Source: Ectothiorhodospiraceae bacterium WFHF3C12
GTDB lineage: Bacteria; Pseudomonadota; Gammaproteobacteria; Nitrococcales; Nitrococcaceae
Reading direction: 5' to 3'
Length of the DNA: 64,000 nt
Assembly: GCA_013519935.1 (NCBI GenBank)
Contig: JACDUA010000003.1
Location: forward strand, 1-64,000
The notes beneath the pieces are model-generated. The model had not been told where the DNA came from, searched no databases, and was given only the letters and a program-made list of their open reading frames with translations. Shown one piece after another: positions 52,261 to 60,306 of this stretch. A program made the position numbers and the translations under genes. Position 1 is the first letter of the stretch, and the number at the start of each line of letters is the position of its first letter.

Positions 52261-52373
52261 TCGCTCAATGGTTCGACGCGCGAAAACACGCTCGACTCAT
52301 TTGGCGATACCGGCAGGTTAATGCTTGCGAAAGCCACGCCACACCCCCCATTCGGGTTGTGGTCAAGCGCGGG

Positions 52374-54548
52374 TCAATTGAGGGGGAGGCTGAGGGCGAC
52401 CCGATAGACCGCGCCATCCGCCTCGTTGTGGAAGCCTGTTTCGATTTCTCCGCCCAGCTCGTCGACCCGGGTCCGCATGTTCGAAAGCCCGCGTCCGCCC
52501 GGAGCGTCCGGTTCATTCACCGCGCTACCAAGCAGCCCGTCGTGTTCCAGGGCCAGTTGCAGCCGGCCGTCCTGCTGACCGAGCCAGACCCTCAGCCAAC
52601 GGGGGCTGGCATGCTTGAGGGCGTTGGTGAGCGATTCGTCCAGAACCCGGCGCAGATTGATCGCCTGACGCGGCGAGAGATTATGGTGCGCCACGGCGTC
52701 CCAGTCGCCCGCCACGATGAGCTCCGTGCCCGCCGGCCCCAGCCGCTGACTGGCACCATCTCGCCAGTCGTCCAGAAAATCCGCCAGCAACCGGTTCTGA
52801 TCGTCATCCAGGGCGTTGATCGCCTCGCGCAGGCTTTGCAGGGCCCGGCGTGCAAGGGCCTCGCGCTCTTCGTCCTCGGCGGTGAGAATCAGGCTGAGAA
52901 GCTGTCCACCCACGTCGTCGTGTAGGTCGCGCATGATCCGGCGCCGCTCCGTGCTCGCGGCCTCTTCCTTGGCCCGGCGCACGCCGTGAATGCGCGTGGC
53001 CAGCTCATGCATGGTGCGCACGAGCGCCACGTCCTCGCGCGAGAACAGCCGCCGTCCCTGCTTTCCGAAGCGCAGCATGACCCCGGCGCCCCCGGCGATG
53101 CCGGGCACATCCAGCCGAGCACCGTTCTCCGACAGCGCCACCACCTCAATCGGCCGCCCCTCAGGCGCCGGATCGACGGCCAGCGGCTCCAGGCGCGAGG
53201 CCAGCGCCTCCTGCCAGCTGCGCTCCACGGCATCGTCATTGCCCGCCGCCAGGACCCGCTGGACGAGATCCGCCAGTTCCCGGGCATTATTCGACCCACC
53301 GCCGCCGCTCAGCCGGCGCCACAGCCACTGCCGCGCGGGAAAGTAGCCCCAGCCGGCGAATATGACCGCCAGCCCCAGTGCATAGACCGGCTCGAACCCG
53401 AGCAATAGCACCAGGGCGGCGTCGACGGCCACGACCGAAAGACCGCCGAAGAACCAGACCCATGCCCCGAACCACCAGCGCTCCAGGTCGAACAGACGGT
53501 AGCGCAGCACGCCCAGGGCGAAGCCCACGTAGAGCGTGACGGCGAGCCCCACCATCACGGCCGTGGACACCAGCGCCTCCCCGGTGAACAGCAGCGGCAT
53601 GAAGTACGCCACCAGGCCGGCGCCGGTGCTCGTGAGCACGGACAGCACCACCCACCGCAGAGCGCCCCGGTCCAGCGGATCGTTACTGGACCGCCGCCAC
53701 TGGGCCAGCGCCAGGCCGGCCCCCAGTACGTAGTACGCCAGGATGGGGATATAAAAGCTGTGCTGCGGCCAGTCGAACAGGTGCAGGTTCTCGTTCAGCT
53801 GCACCACGGCCACCATGCCGAAGGAGGCCCATATGGCCCGCCGTCCGTGGCCAAGCCGGCGCGGGTAACTCGCCAGCAACGCCATCAGGGCCCCCAGCAT
53901 CAAGTGCAGTCCGAGGTTATTGGCCCGGAGGACGAGGTCGAACCAGTGCCCGACCATGGCAAGATCGCGAACGGTGTAGACGCTGTTGTTCCAGGTCGCC
54001 GCGAAGAAGCCGATGCCGGAAATGGCAAGCAGCCGAGCCGAGTCCAGCCCGGGCCGGAAGACCCACACCGATAGCCCGATCAGCGCCGCCATGCAACCGA
54101 ACAGATTGAACAGCCAGAAATCCAGTCCCAGCGCGTACCAGGGGTGTCTAGCGCGTGGCGAGAGCGTTACGGTCCGATCGTCCGCCAGGCGCAGCATCAG
54201 CGTCCCGGTGCGGGTCGCATCCGCCAGGCGGTCCTGAAAGGCCAGATAGGCCTCGTATTCCGCGAACGTGGGATAGATGTGCGGCGCGACGTCGGGGTTG
54301 TAGTGCGCCAGGGAAACCGGATTTCCGGGACGGCCCGCCGCGCTGATCACGTCCCCGGGGGACAAGAGGCCGCTCGCCGGACCGTCCTCGGCAACGGCGG
54401 CGACCCGGACACCCGCCGCGCCAGCCGGCTCCAGATCCAGACCCAGCCATCGCTGTTGCGATGCGGCCCACACGGCGCCGGCCACGGCCACGATAACGGC
54501 CAGAACCGCGGCAAAAAGCACCTGTAACGGGGCAAACCGGCTCAGCAT
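52374..54548 (-). CDS. NarL-type sensor histidine kinase with periplasmic PDZ-like domain
   Basis: 724 aa. An N-terminal helix is followed by a periplasmic segment (about 30-130) with PASGLLSPGDVISAAGRPG, which reads like the ligand loop of a PDZ domain. Seven or eight membrane helices span about 135-380. A GAF-like stretch (about 420-530) then leads to HisKA_3 with ERRRIMRDLHDDVGGQLLSLI (His near 552). The HATPase shows LDESLTNALKHA and GGRGLSNMRTRVDELGG. The kinase follows the regulator gene by 15 bp. The signal is unknown; the PDZ-like sensor suggests envelope peptides or stress. Confidence 0.88.
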   Translation of the reverse strand: MLSRFAPLQVLFAAVLAVIVAVAGAVWAASQQRWLGLDLEPAGAAGVRVAAVAEDGPASGLLSPGDVISAAGRPGNPVSLAHYNPDVAPHIYPTFAEYEAYLAFQDRLADATRTGTLMLRLADDRTVTLSPRARHPWYALGLDFWLFNLFGCMAALIGLSVWVFRPGLDSARLLAISGIGFFAATWNNSVYTVRDLAMVGHWFDLVLRANNLGLHLMLGALMALLASYPRRLGHGRRAIWASFGMVAVVQLNENLHLFDWPQHSFYIPILAYYVLGAGLALAQWRRSSNDPLDRGALRWVVLSVLTSTGAGLVAYFMPLLFTGEALVSTAVMVGLAVTLYVGFALGVLRYRLFDLERWWFGAWVWFFGGLSVVAVDAALVLLLGFEPVYALGLAVIFAGWGYFPARQWLWRRLSGGGGSNNARELADLVQRVLAAGNDDAVERSWQEALASRLEPLAVDPAPEGRPIEVVALSENGARLDVPGIAGGAGVMLRFGKQGRRLFSREDVALVRTMHELATRIHGVRRAKEEAASTERRRIMRDLHDDVGGQLLSLILTAEDEEREALARRALQSLREAINALDDDQNRLLADFLDDWRDGASQRLGPAGTELIVAGDWDAVAHHNLSPRQAINLRRVLDESLTNALKHASPRWLRVWLGQQDGRLQLALEHDGLLGSAVNEPDAPGGRGLSNMRTRVDELGGEIETGFHNEADGAVYRVALSLPLN

Positions 54549-54563
54549 AGCCAGTCCCGCGGG

Positions 54564-55214
54564 CTAACGCCCCGAGTCGATGATGCCGAGCTGGACGGCT
54601 TCCAGCGTGGCTTCGGCCCGCCCCGAAACGTTGAGCTTGCGGTAAATCGCCTTGACGTGCCCGGCGGCGGTGTGTGGCGAAATATCCAGTGCCTGGGCAA
54701 TGTCGTTGCGGTTGAATCCGCGCGAGAGCAGGTCCAGTACTTCTCGCTCGCGATCGGTGAGCTGCGGTGCATCCGCCACATCCGGCGTCGGACGCCGACT
54801 GAAGTAGCGCAGGATGCGCCGGGCCACGCTGGGGGAGATCGGCGGCTCGCCGCGGACGATGCCCTGGAGCTGATCCACCAGGCGCTTGCGTGGCTGGTCC
54901 TTCAGCAGATAGCCCCTGGCGCCGGCCTCCAGGGCCGTGAAAAGGTGCTGATCGTCGTCGTAGATAGTGGTGACGACCGAATAGGTTTCCGCCTTGGCGT
55001 CCTCGGCGAGCTCGCCAATCAGCGCCACGCCGCTGCCGTCGGGCAGGCTGATATCCACCAGCGCCAGGCCGAAGCTGCGCTCGGCCACCAGGGCGCGTGC
55101 CTCCTCAAGCGTGCTGGCCGCTGTCACCGCCGCGCCCGGAAACGCCTCCGCGGCGACCTTGGACAGCCAATCGCGCATCCGGTCGTGATCCTCGACGACC
55201 AGTGCGGTGCTCAT
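54564..55214 (-). CDS. NarL/FixJ-family response regulator
   Basis: 216 aa from ATG 55214 (GGGGGAA upstream). The receiver has LVVEDHDRMRDWL, Asp in LALVDISLPDGSG (near 53), a TTIYDDDQ switch and Lys in LLKDQPRKRL. The DNA-binding LuxR-type helix-turn-helix reads LTDREREVLDLLSRGFNRNDIAQALDISPHTAAGHVKAI (shown by LTDREREVLDLL and SPHTAAGHVKAIYRKL). It is first in the pair with the kinase gene, 15 bp away. Target genes are unknown; the unit may be autoregulated. Confidence 0.93.
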   Translation of the reverse strand: MSTALVVEDHDRMRDWLSKVAAEAFPGAAVTAASTLEEARALVAERSFGLALVDISLPDGSGVALIGELAEDAKAETYSVVTTIYDDDQHLFTALEAGARGYLLKDQPRKRLVDQLQGIVRGEPPISPSVARRILRYFSRRPTPDVADAPQLTDREREVLDLLSRGFNRNDIAQALDISPHTAAGHVKAIYRKLNVSGRAEATLEAVQLGIIDSGR

Positions 55215-55339
55215 GTCGGATTCCCCCGGCTCGACCACCATCGCTCAGTACCCCCCTGTACGCTTCGAGTATCCGGCGCGGGGCATTCGCGTTCAAGCGC
55301 GACCCGCACAGGTGTGACACATCGTCCATAAAAAGTATT

Positions 55340-56383
55340 TCAAGACATTATTATTTCATCCCATTCCCGGCGCAGCGCGGCGCCGGTCCAGGGTGTCACG
55401 TCGGCCCGCGGCGGCAGACTCCCGCCGAGCCATGCCGCCAGCCGGCGCGCCAGCGCGCCGGCATCGCCGGGCCTGTATCGGTAGAGCTCGGCGTACTGTT
55501 CCCGGTAGCACAATGCATCCGGCACCAGGGGCCGGACGCCGGCGCTTGCCGCCTCCAGCATGGCAAGCCCCTGGAACTCGTGGCGAGCGGTGCTGACGAC
55601 GATCCCGGCCCGTCTCACCACGTCCCGGTAGTCCGTGTCATCCAGACAGCCGTCCGCCACAATGCGCCCCCCGTGCTCATGCCGTATTGCCCGCAGCGCC
55701 GCCGGCGCCCGCTCGGGCCGCTGACCCAGTAGTGCGAGCCGGAAATCCACGCCCGCCTTCGCAAGACCGTCCAGGGCCTCGGCGAAGACTTCCGGCGCCT
55801 TGTCGTACTCCCAGCGGTGATTCCAGACGATCAGGCCCCGATCACGTTGCGCCACCGGCTCGAATTTCTCCACCGGTATGGGAAGAACACGTGAACGGGG
55901 TCTCAAACGTTCCACCACACCATCGGGCAGGGCGTCCGGGAGCCGACCCAACAACTCGGCCACGCCGTCCAGGAAAGAGTCCCGGTTGAAGGCGGAATTG
56001 AACAGCAGCCGATCGGCGGCCAGCGCGCCATAGATCTGCACCATCTGCGGCTCCACTGAGCGCACCTGCTGCTCGCTTACCGGGTAGGCGAACTGGTTTT
56101 CGTGGAAGTAATAGTCCACCGGCACGGCTGCCAGAGCGGGGTTCAGGCCCTTCAGGGTGGCCAGATCCACCATGGATGTGGCGATGATCCGGTCCGGTGG
56201 CTGCGCCGGAAGCGTATCCAGCCATGACAGGGGGTTGCCGCGGATGCGCCAGCGAAAATGGCGTCCCGGCAGCTCGAATCGCTCCCACGCGACGTCGGGA
56301 TAGGCGCCGGTGAGCCAGTCCGCCCAGGCACCGTGGCTCCGGGATCTATAGGCGTTTAGCAACCAGATACGACGGCCGGACAT
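55340..56383 (-). CDS. Glycosyltransferase of the GTDC1 / tRNA-queuosine alpha-mannosyltransferase family
   Basis: 347 aa. The N-terminal DUF3524 domain shows IWLLNAYRSRSHGAWADWL, WERFELPGRHFRWRIRG, DYYFHENQFAYP and LFNSAFNRDSFLDG, all landmarks of vertebrate GTDC1 (QTMAN) and its bacterial relatives. The C-terminal GT-B half has IVWNHRWEYDKAPEVFAEAL, VSTARHEFQGLAMLEAASAG (the nucleotide-sugar E-x7-E type loop). The vertebrate enzyme mannosylates queuosine in tRNA-Asp; the bacterial substrate is presumed similar but not shown. It is monocistronic, bounded by the 56.4-56.9 kb repeat block and a 125-bp gap. Confidence 0.85.
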   Translation of the reverse strand: MSGRRIWLLNAYRSRSHGAWADWLTGAYPDVAWERFELPGRHFRWRIRGNPLSWLDTLPAQPPDRIIATSMVDLATLKGLNPALAAVPVDYYFHENQFAYPVSEQQVRSVEPQMVQIYGALAADRLLFNSAFNRDSFLDGVAELLGRLPDALPDGVVERLRPRSRVLPIPVEKFEPVAQRDRGLIVWNHRWEYDKAPEVFAEALDGLAKAGVDFRLALLGQRPERAPAALRAIRHEHGGRIVADGCLDDTDYRDVVRRAGIVVSTARHEFQGLAMLEAASAGVRPLVPDALCYREQYAELYRYRPGDAGALARRLAAWLGGSLPPRADVTPWTGAALRREWDEIIMS

Positions 56384-56903
56384 GGCGGGAGTCTACCAGC
56401 CGGGCGGGCGCCCGGTACCGCCAAGGGTTATCGGCGGCCTGTGGGAGGCGCGTCCCCGCGGCGACCGGTTGCGGCATGGCCATCGCGGCGGGGTCGCCGC
56501 TCCCACAACTGCGACTATGCCCTGCGGCCGGCCGAAGGGCTGTGGGAGGCGCGTCCCCGCGGCGATGGGTGCGCCATCGGTTCGCGGCCAGGGGCCGCTC
56601 CTACACCCGCCGCCGGTCCGCCAAGGCGGATCGGAGGAATGTGGGAGGCGCGTCCCCGCAGCGATAGCTTCCGGATGCCCCTTTCGCGGCGGGGTCGCCG
56701 CTCCCACAACTGCGACTATGCCCCGCGGCCGGCCGAAGGGCTGTGGGAGGCGCGTCCCCGCGGCGATGGGTGCGCCATCGATTCGCGGCCAGGGGTCGCT
56801 CCTACACCGCTGCCGGTACCGTCACGGCGGGCCGGAGGCCTGTGGGAGGCGCGTCCTCGCGGCGATCGCCCGGGCGTACGCGCCGCACATTCGGGGGTGA
56901 AGC
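56384..56903. repeat. REP-like array with a duplicated 201-bp higher-order unit
   Basis: TGTGGGAGGCGCGT occurs exactly at 56440, 56541, 56640, 56742 and 56841, spacings 101, 99, 102 and 99. Alternate gaps carry different partners: an inverted unit GGGGTCGCCGCTCCCACA, then TTCGCGGCCAGGGGCCGCTC of the second REP type. The two-unit block 56440-56640 is therefore repeated at 56640-56841 with few differences. No gene is seen in this stretch. Confidence 0.85.
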
Positions 56904-57449
56904 TCAGTTCATGGGCGCGGCGAGCACCAGCGTCCAGTAGAGACGGTCATCCGCGCCACGGGCCGCCGCCACGCCGACTTCCGTGTAGGCCGGGTTCATG
57001 ATGTTCCGGCAGTGGCCGGGGCTGTCCAGCCAGGCCTCGATCGCAGCGCCCGCGCTGCGCTGCCCCGAGGCGACGTTCTCCGCCCAGGCCCGGGGCTGGT
57101 AACCGGCGGCGCGTATGCGCGCCTCCAGCGTGCTGCCGCCCCGACCCGTATGGCTGAGCCGGCCCGTCGATGCCAGGAACACGCTCTGGCGGCGGGCCGC
57201 GTCCGCCAGGCCCTCGTTCCAGGCTACGGGGCCGGCGGCGGCAAACCGCTCACCGCCGCAAGCACGGGCCTCGTCGCGGGCAGCCGACAGGCGTCTGGCG
57301 AAACCGGCGGTGACTTCAGGGGCGGATAACTGTACGGACGCCGCCGGCGCGGTCTCTCCGGCACGCCCGGCACAGCCGGACACGAGCGCGGCGAAGACCG
57401 CCAGCATGACCGGCCACCACCAGCCCGCGTGGCGCCCTGCCCCGGTCAC
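56904..57449 (-). CDS. CAP/SCP-domain lipoprotein
   Basis: 181 aa from a GTG at 57449 that overlaps the GntR stop (GTGA). The signal ends LVSGC, so a lipid anchor is predicted. The CAP (cysteine-rich secretory/PR-1) domain has AWNEGLADAARRQSVFLA, STGRLSHTGRGGSTLEARI, AWAENVASGQRSAGAAIEAWLDSPGHCRNIMNPAYTEVGV (shown by AENVASG and WLDSPGHCRNIMNPAYTEVGV in part) and YWTLVLA. The His/Glu pairs of the CAP cavity are present. An ATG at 57407 would leave a signal lacking its charged start. It is an odd last gene for a fatty-acid operon. Confidence 0.85.
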   Translation of the reverse strand: MTGAGRHAGWWWPVMLAVFAALVSGCAGRAGETAPAASVQLSAPEVTAGFARRLSAARDEARACGGERFAAAGPVAWNEGLADAARRQSVFLASTGRLSHTGRGGSTLEARIRAAGYQPRAWAENVASGQRSAGAAIEAWLDSPGHCRNIMNPAYTEVGVAAARGADDRLYWTLVLAAPMN

Positions 57450-58210
57450 GCGCCGGATACCCCGGCCCCGCCCTCGGGAAGAATCTGGCCCACCGGGCAG
57501 TCCATATCGATCTGATTGCGGTCGAAGGCGCGCCGGAAATCCTCGATATGCTTGCGCATCCAGGTCTCGGCACGCGCCGGCTCCCCGTCGCGGATGCCCT
57601 CGTAGATCCAGGTATGGGCATCCAGCAGACGCTGCGCCGCGTCCGGATTGACCTTCATTATCGGGCCGACGGACGGATAGATCAGGGCCGATATGGGCTC
57701 CCGGCACAGCAGCAGCACCCGGTTGTCCACGGCCTCGGCGATCAACCGGTGGAACTCCACGTCCAGACCGACCACGGACTCGCCATCGGCCACGGCGCGG
57801 CCCGTTTTATCCAGATTGACCTCCAGCGCGCGAAGGTCGGCGGAACTGCGCGTCCGCGTCGCCTGGGCGGCGGTGGGCGGCTCCAGCATCATCAACACTT
57901 CCCAGAGCTCGCGCAGGGTGACCTTCTGCAGCAGCAGGTTCTTGGTCAGTCCCGGCGCCATGTCGATGTGGCGCGGCACCGCCACGTGCAACCGCCGGCC
58001 GCCGCCACGCCGGAGCAGTCCCCGCTGCTCCAGAAGCCGAAGACCCTCGCGGACCGTGGAACGGTTGACGCCGAGCTGGGACGCCAGATCCGTTTCGGTG
58101 GGCAGCTGGTCGCCCTCCTCCAGCCGTCCGCTGAGGATCTGCCGCTCGATGGCATCGCAGACCACCTTGTAGGCGGGGCTGACGTCGATCTTGCCGAAGC
58201 ACTCGTTCAA
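57446..58210 (-). CDS. GntR-family (FadR/FCD subgroup) transcriptional regulator
   Basis: 254 aa. The winged helix is seen in LPTETDLASQLGVNRSTVREGLRLLEQRGLL. The all-helical FCD effector domain (about 95-235) shows ELWEVLMMLEPPTAAQATRT, DVEFHRLIAEAVDN and HTWIYEGIRDGEPARAETWMRKHIEDF (cited by EFHRLIAEA and HIEDF). These include the Asp and His residues that commonly bind metal or acids. It is the fourth gene of the fadB-like operon, 31 bp after the SDR, and is the natural candidate to bind the palindrome over the operon promoter and so regulate itself. Confidence 0.92.
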   Translation of the reverse strand: MNECFGKIDVSPAYKVVCDAIERQILSGRLEEGDQLPTETDLASQLGVNRSTVREGLRLLEQRGLLRRGGGRRLHVAVPRHIDMAPGLTKNLLLQKVTLRELWEVLMMLEPPTAAQATRTRSSADLRALEVNLDKTGRAVADGESVVGLDVEFHRLIAEAVDNRVLLLCREPISALIYPSVGPIMKVNPDAAQRLLDAHTWIYEGIRDGEPARAETWMRKHIEDFRRAFDRNQIDMDCPVGQILPEGGAGVSGA

Positions 58211-58241
58211 CGTTACGCCCGATCGCCCGCAGCGAGGATCA

Positions 58242-59012
58242 TTACAGCGACCCCCAGAGATGGCCGCCGTCCACGGGCAGCACCACGCCGCTCATGTAGC
58301 TGGAGGCGTCGCTGGCCAGCAGCAGGAGCGGGCCGGTGAGCTCGTCCAGGGTGCCCAGCCGGCGCGGCGGAATGCGCTTGACGTACTGCTGCCCCTTCTC
58401 CGAGTCGAAGAAGTCCGCGTTGATCTCGGTCTTGAAATAGCCGGGCGCCAGCGCGTTGACGCGGATGCCGTAGCGCCATAGCTCCGAAGCCATGGCGTGC
58501 GTCATGTGGGCGACCGCCGCCTTGGAGGCCGAGTAGTGGCTCTGCATGCCCTGCACGCCCAGGCCCAGGACGGAGGACAGGTTGACCACGGCCCCCGGCT
58601 TGCCGGCATCGATCAGGCGCCGGCAGCACTCGCGGGCCACGCGCCAGACACCCTTGAGGTTGGTGTCCATCATGAAGTCCCAGCTGGCCTCGTCGATGTC
58701 CACGAACCATTTCGGGTCGGCGACACCGGCATTGTTCACCAGCACGTCGACGTGACCGAATACCGCCTCGGCGCTTTCGAAGGCCGCGGTGACGCTGTCG
58801 CCGTCGGTCACGTCCATGGCCACGGCGTGGGCCTCGCCACCCGCCGCCTGGATGTCGTTGACCAGGGACTCCAGCCGCTCAACGCGGCGGGCACCGACCA
58901 CGACGCGGGCACCGGCGTCCGCCAGGACCCGGGCGAAGTGATTGCCGAGGCCGCTGGATGCGCCGGTGACCAGCGCCGTGCGCCCCTGAAGTGAGAAGAG
59001 ATCGGTGTTCAT
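58242..59012 (-). CDS. SDR-family oxidoreductase (3-hydroxyacyl-CoA dehydrogenase-like)
   Basis: 256 aa from ATG 59012. Classical SDR: ALVTGASSGLGNHFA cofactor motif, DVLVNNAGVAD, catalytic Ser in VNLSSVLGLG, YSASK (Tyr and Lys intact), APGYFKTEIN. SDRs of this length inside beta-oxidation operons usually act on hydroxyacyl-CoA or acyl-ACP. Co-oriented with thiolase (55-bp gap) and GntR (31 bp). An in-frame upstream extension overlaps the intergenic space and lacks similarity. Confidence 0.9.
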   Translation of the reverse strand: MNTDLFSLQGRTALVTGASSGLGNHFARVLADAGARVVVGARRVERLESLVNDIQAAGGEAHAVAMDVTDGDSVTAAFESAEAVFGHVDVLVNNAGVADPKWFVDIDEASWDFMMDTNLKGVWRVARECCRRLIDAGKPGAVVNLSSVLGLGVQGMQSHYSASKAAVAHMTHAMASELWRYGIRVNALAPGYFKTEINADFFDSEKGQQYVKRIPPRRLGTLDELTGPLLLLASDASSYMSGVVLPVDGGHLWGSL

Positions 59013-59067
59013 AGACGCTCCCGGTAGGCGAACCCCGCGGCCATCCGGCCGCGGGGCGGGCGGTGAT

Positions 59068-60252
59068 TCAGACCACCTCGAACAGGCCGGCGGCACCCAT
59101 GCCGCCACCGACGCACATGGTCACCACGACGTACTTCACGCCGCGACGCTTGCCCTCGATCAGGGCGTGGCCGGCCATCCGGTTGCCGCTCATGCCGTAG
59201 GGATGGCCGATGGAGATGGCACCGCCGTTGACGTTGAGCTTGTCGTTGGGAATGCCCAGCTTGTCGCGGCTGTAAAGGACCTGCACGGCGAAGGCCTCGT
59301 TGAGCTCCCACAGGCCGATGTCGTCCATCTGCAGGCCGGTCTTCTCCAGCAGCCTCGGCACGGCATAGACCGGGCCGATGCCCATCTCGTCGGGCTTGAG
59401 ACCGGCCACCTGCATGCCCCGATAGATGCCCAGCGGCTGCAGACCTTTCTGCTCGGCCACCTTGGAGTCCATGATCACGCACGCGGAGGCGCCGTCGGAA
59501 AGCTGACTGGCGTTGCCGGCGGTGATCGAGCCGTTGTCGCGCACCGGGTTCAGGCCGTTGAGCCCGTCCAGCGTGGTGCTCGGTCGGTTGCCCTCGTCCT
59601 GCTTCAGGGTCACTTCCTCGTAGCTGACCTCCTTGGTCTCCTTGTCCACCACTGCCTTGATGGTGGTCATCGGCGCCAGCTCGTCGTCGAACCTGCCGGC
59701 CTCCTGGGCCGCGGCGGTCCGCTGCTGGCTCTGCAGGGCGTACTCGTCCATGTACTCGCGGCTGATGCCGTAGCGCTCGGCGACGGTTTCCGCGGTGTCC
59801 AGCATGGGCATGTAGGCGTCGGGGGCGTACTTGAGGACGTTCTCGTCCTTCTCCTCCATGGCCAGCGGACCGGCCTTCGGCTGCACCAGCGAGATGGACT
59901 CCTGACCGCCGGCCACGACGATTGAGAAGCCATCGTCCATCACCTGCTTGGCGGCGGTGGCGATGCTCATCAGGCCCGAGGCGCACTGACGGTCGATGCT
60001 CATGCCGGCGACCGTATTCGGCAGGCCCGCGGCCAGCGCGCTCATGCGGCCGACGTTCCAGCCCGAGGTGCCCGCCTGCTGGGCGGTACCGACGATGCAG
60101 TCCTCGACCTCGGCGGGATCGATGCCGGCACGCTCGACCGCCGTGCGGATGGCGTGACCGGTCATGGTCGGGCTCTTGGTGTTGTTGAACGCGCCCCGGA
60201 AGGCCTTGCCGATCGGCGTGCGCGCGGTGGATACAATGACAGCTTCACCCAT
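59068..60252 (-). CDS. Acetyl-CoA acyltransferase (thiolase)
   Basis: 394 aa. It cleaves 3-ketoacyl-CoA with CoA in the last step of beta-oxidation. The nucleophile Cys is in [13 protein letters not shown] (near 90), NEAFAVQ supplies the Asn-Glu-Ala-Phe loop, [14 protein letters not shown] the His, and CVGGGMGAA the second Cys. Residues WELNEAF and the 120-residue loop domain are as in FadA/AtoB. It directly follows fadB (54-bp gap), the usual partner for a trifunctional complex, and precedes an SDR. Confidence 0.95.
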   Translation of the reverse strand: MGEAVIVSTARTPIGKAFRGAFNNTKSPTMTGHAIRTAVERAGIDPAEVEDCIVGTAQQAGTSGWNVGRMSALAAGLPNTVAGMSIDRQCASGLMSIATAAKQVMDDGFSIVVAGGQESISLVQPKAGPLAMEEKDENVLKYAPDAYMPMLDTAETVAERYGISREYMDEYALQSQQRTAAAQEAGRFDDELAPMTTIKAVVDKETKEVSYEEVTLKQDEGNRPSTTLDGLNGLNPVRDNGSITAGNASQLSDGASACVIMDSKVAEQKGLQPLGIYRGMQVAGLKPDEMGIGPVYAVPRLLEKTGLQMDDIGLWELNEAFAVQVLYSRDKLGIPNDKLNVNGGAISIGHPYGMSGNRMAGHALIEGKRRGVKYVVVTMCVGGGMGAAGLFEVV

Positions 60253-60306
60253 GACGTTACTCCTCGTGATTGTGCGTTTACCCGGGTCCGGACCGGCCAG
60301 CGGAGG

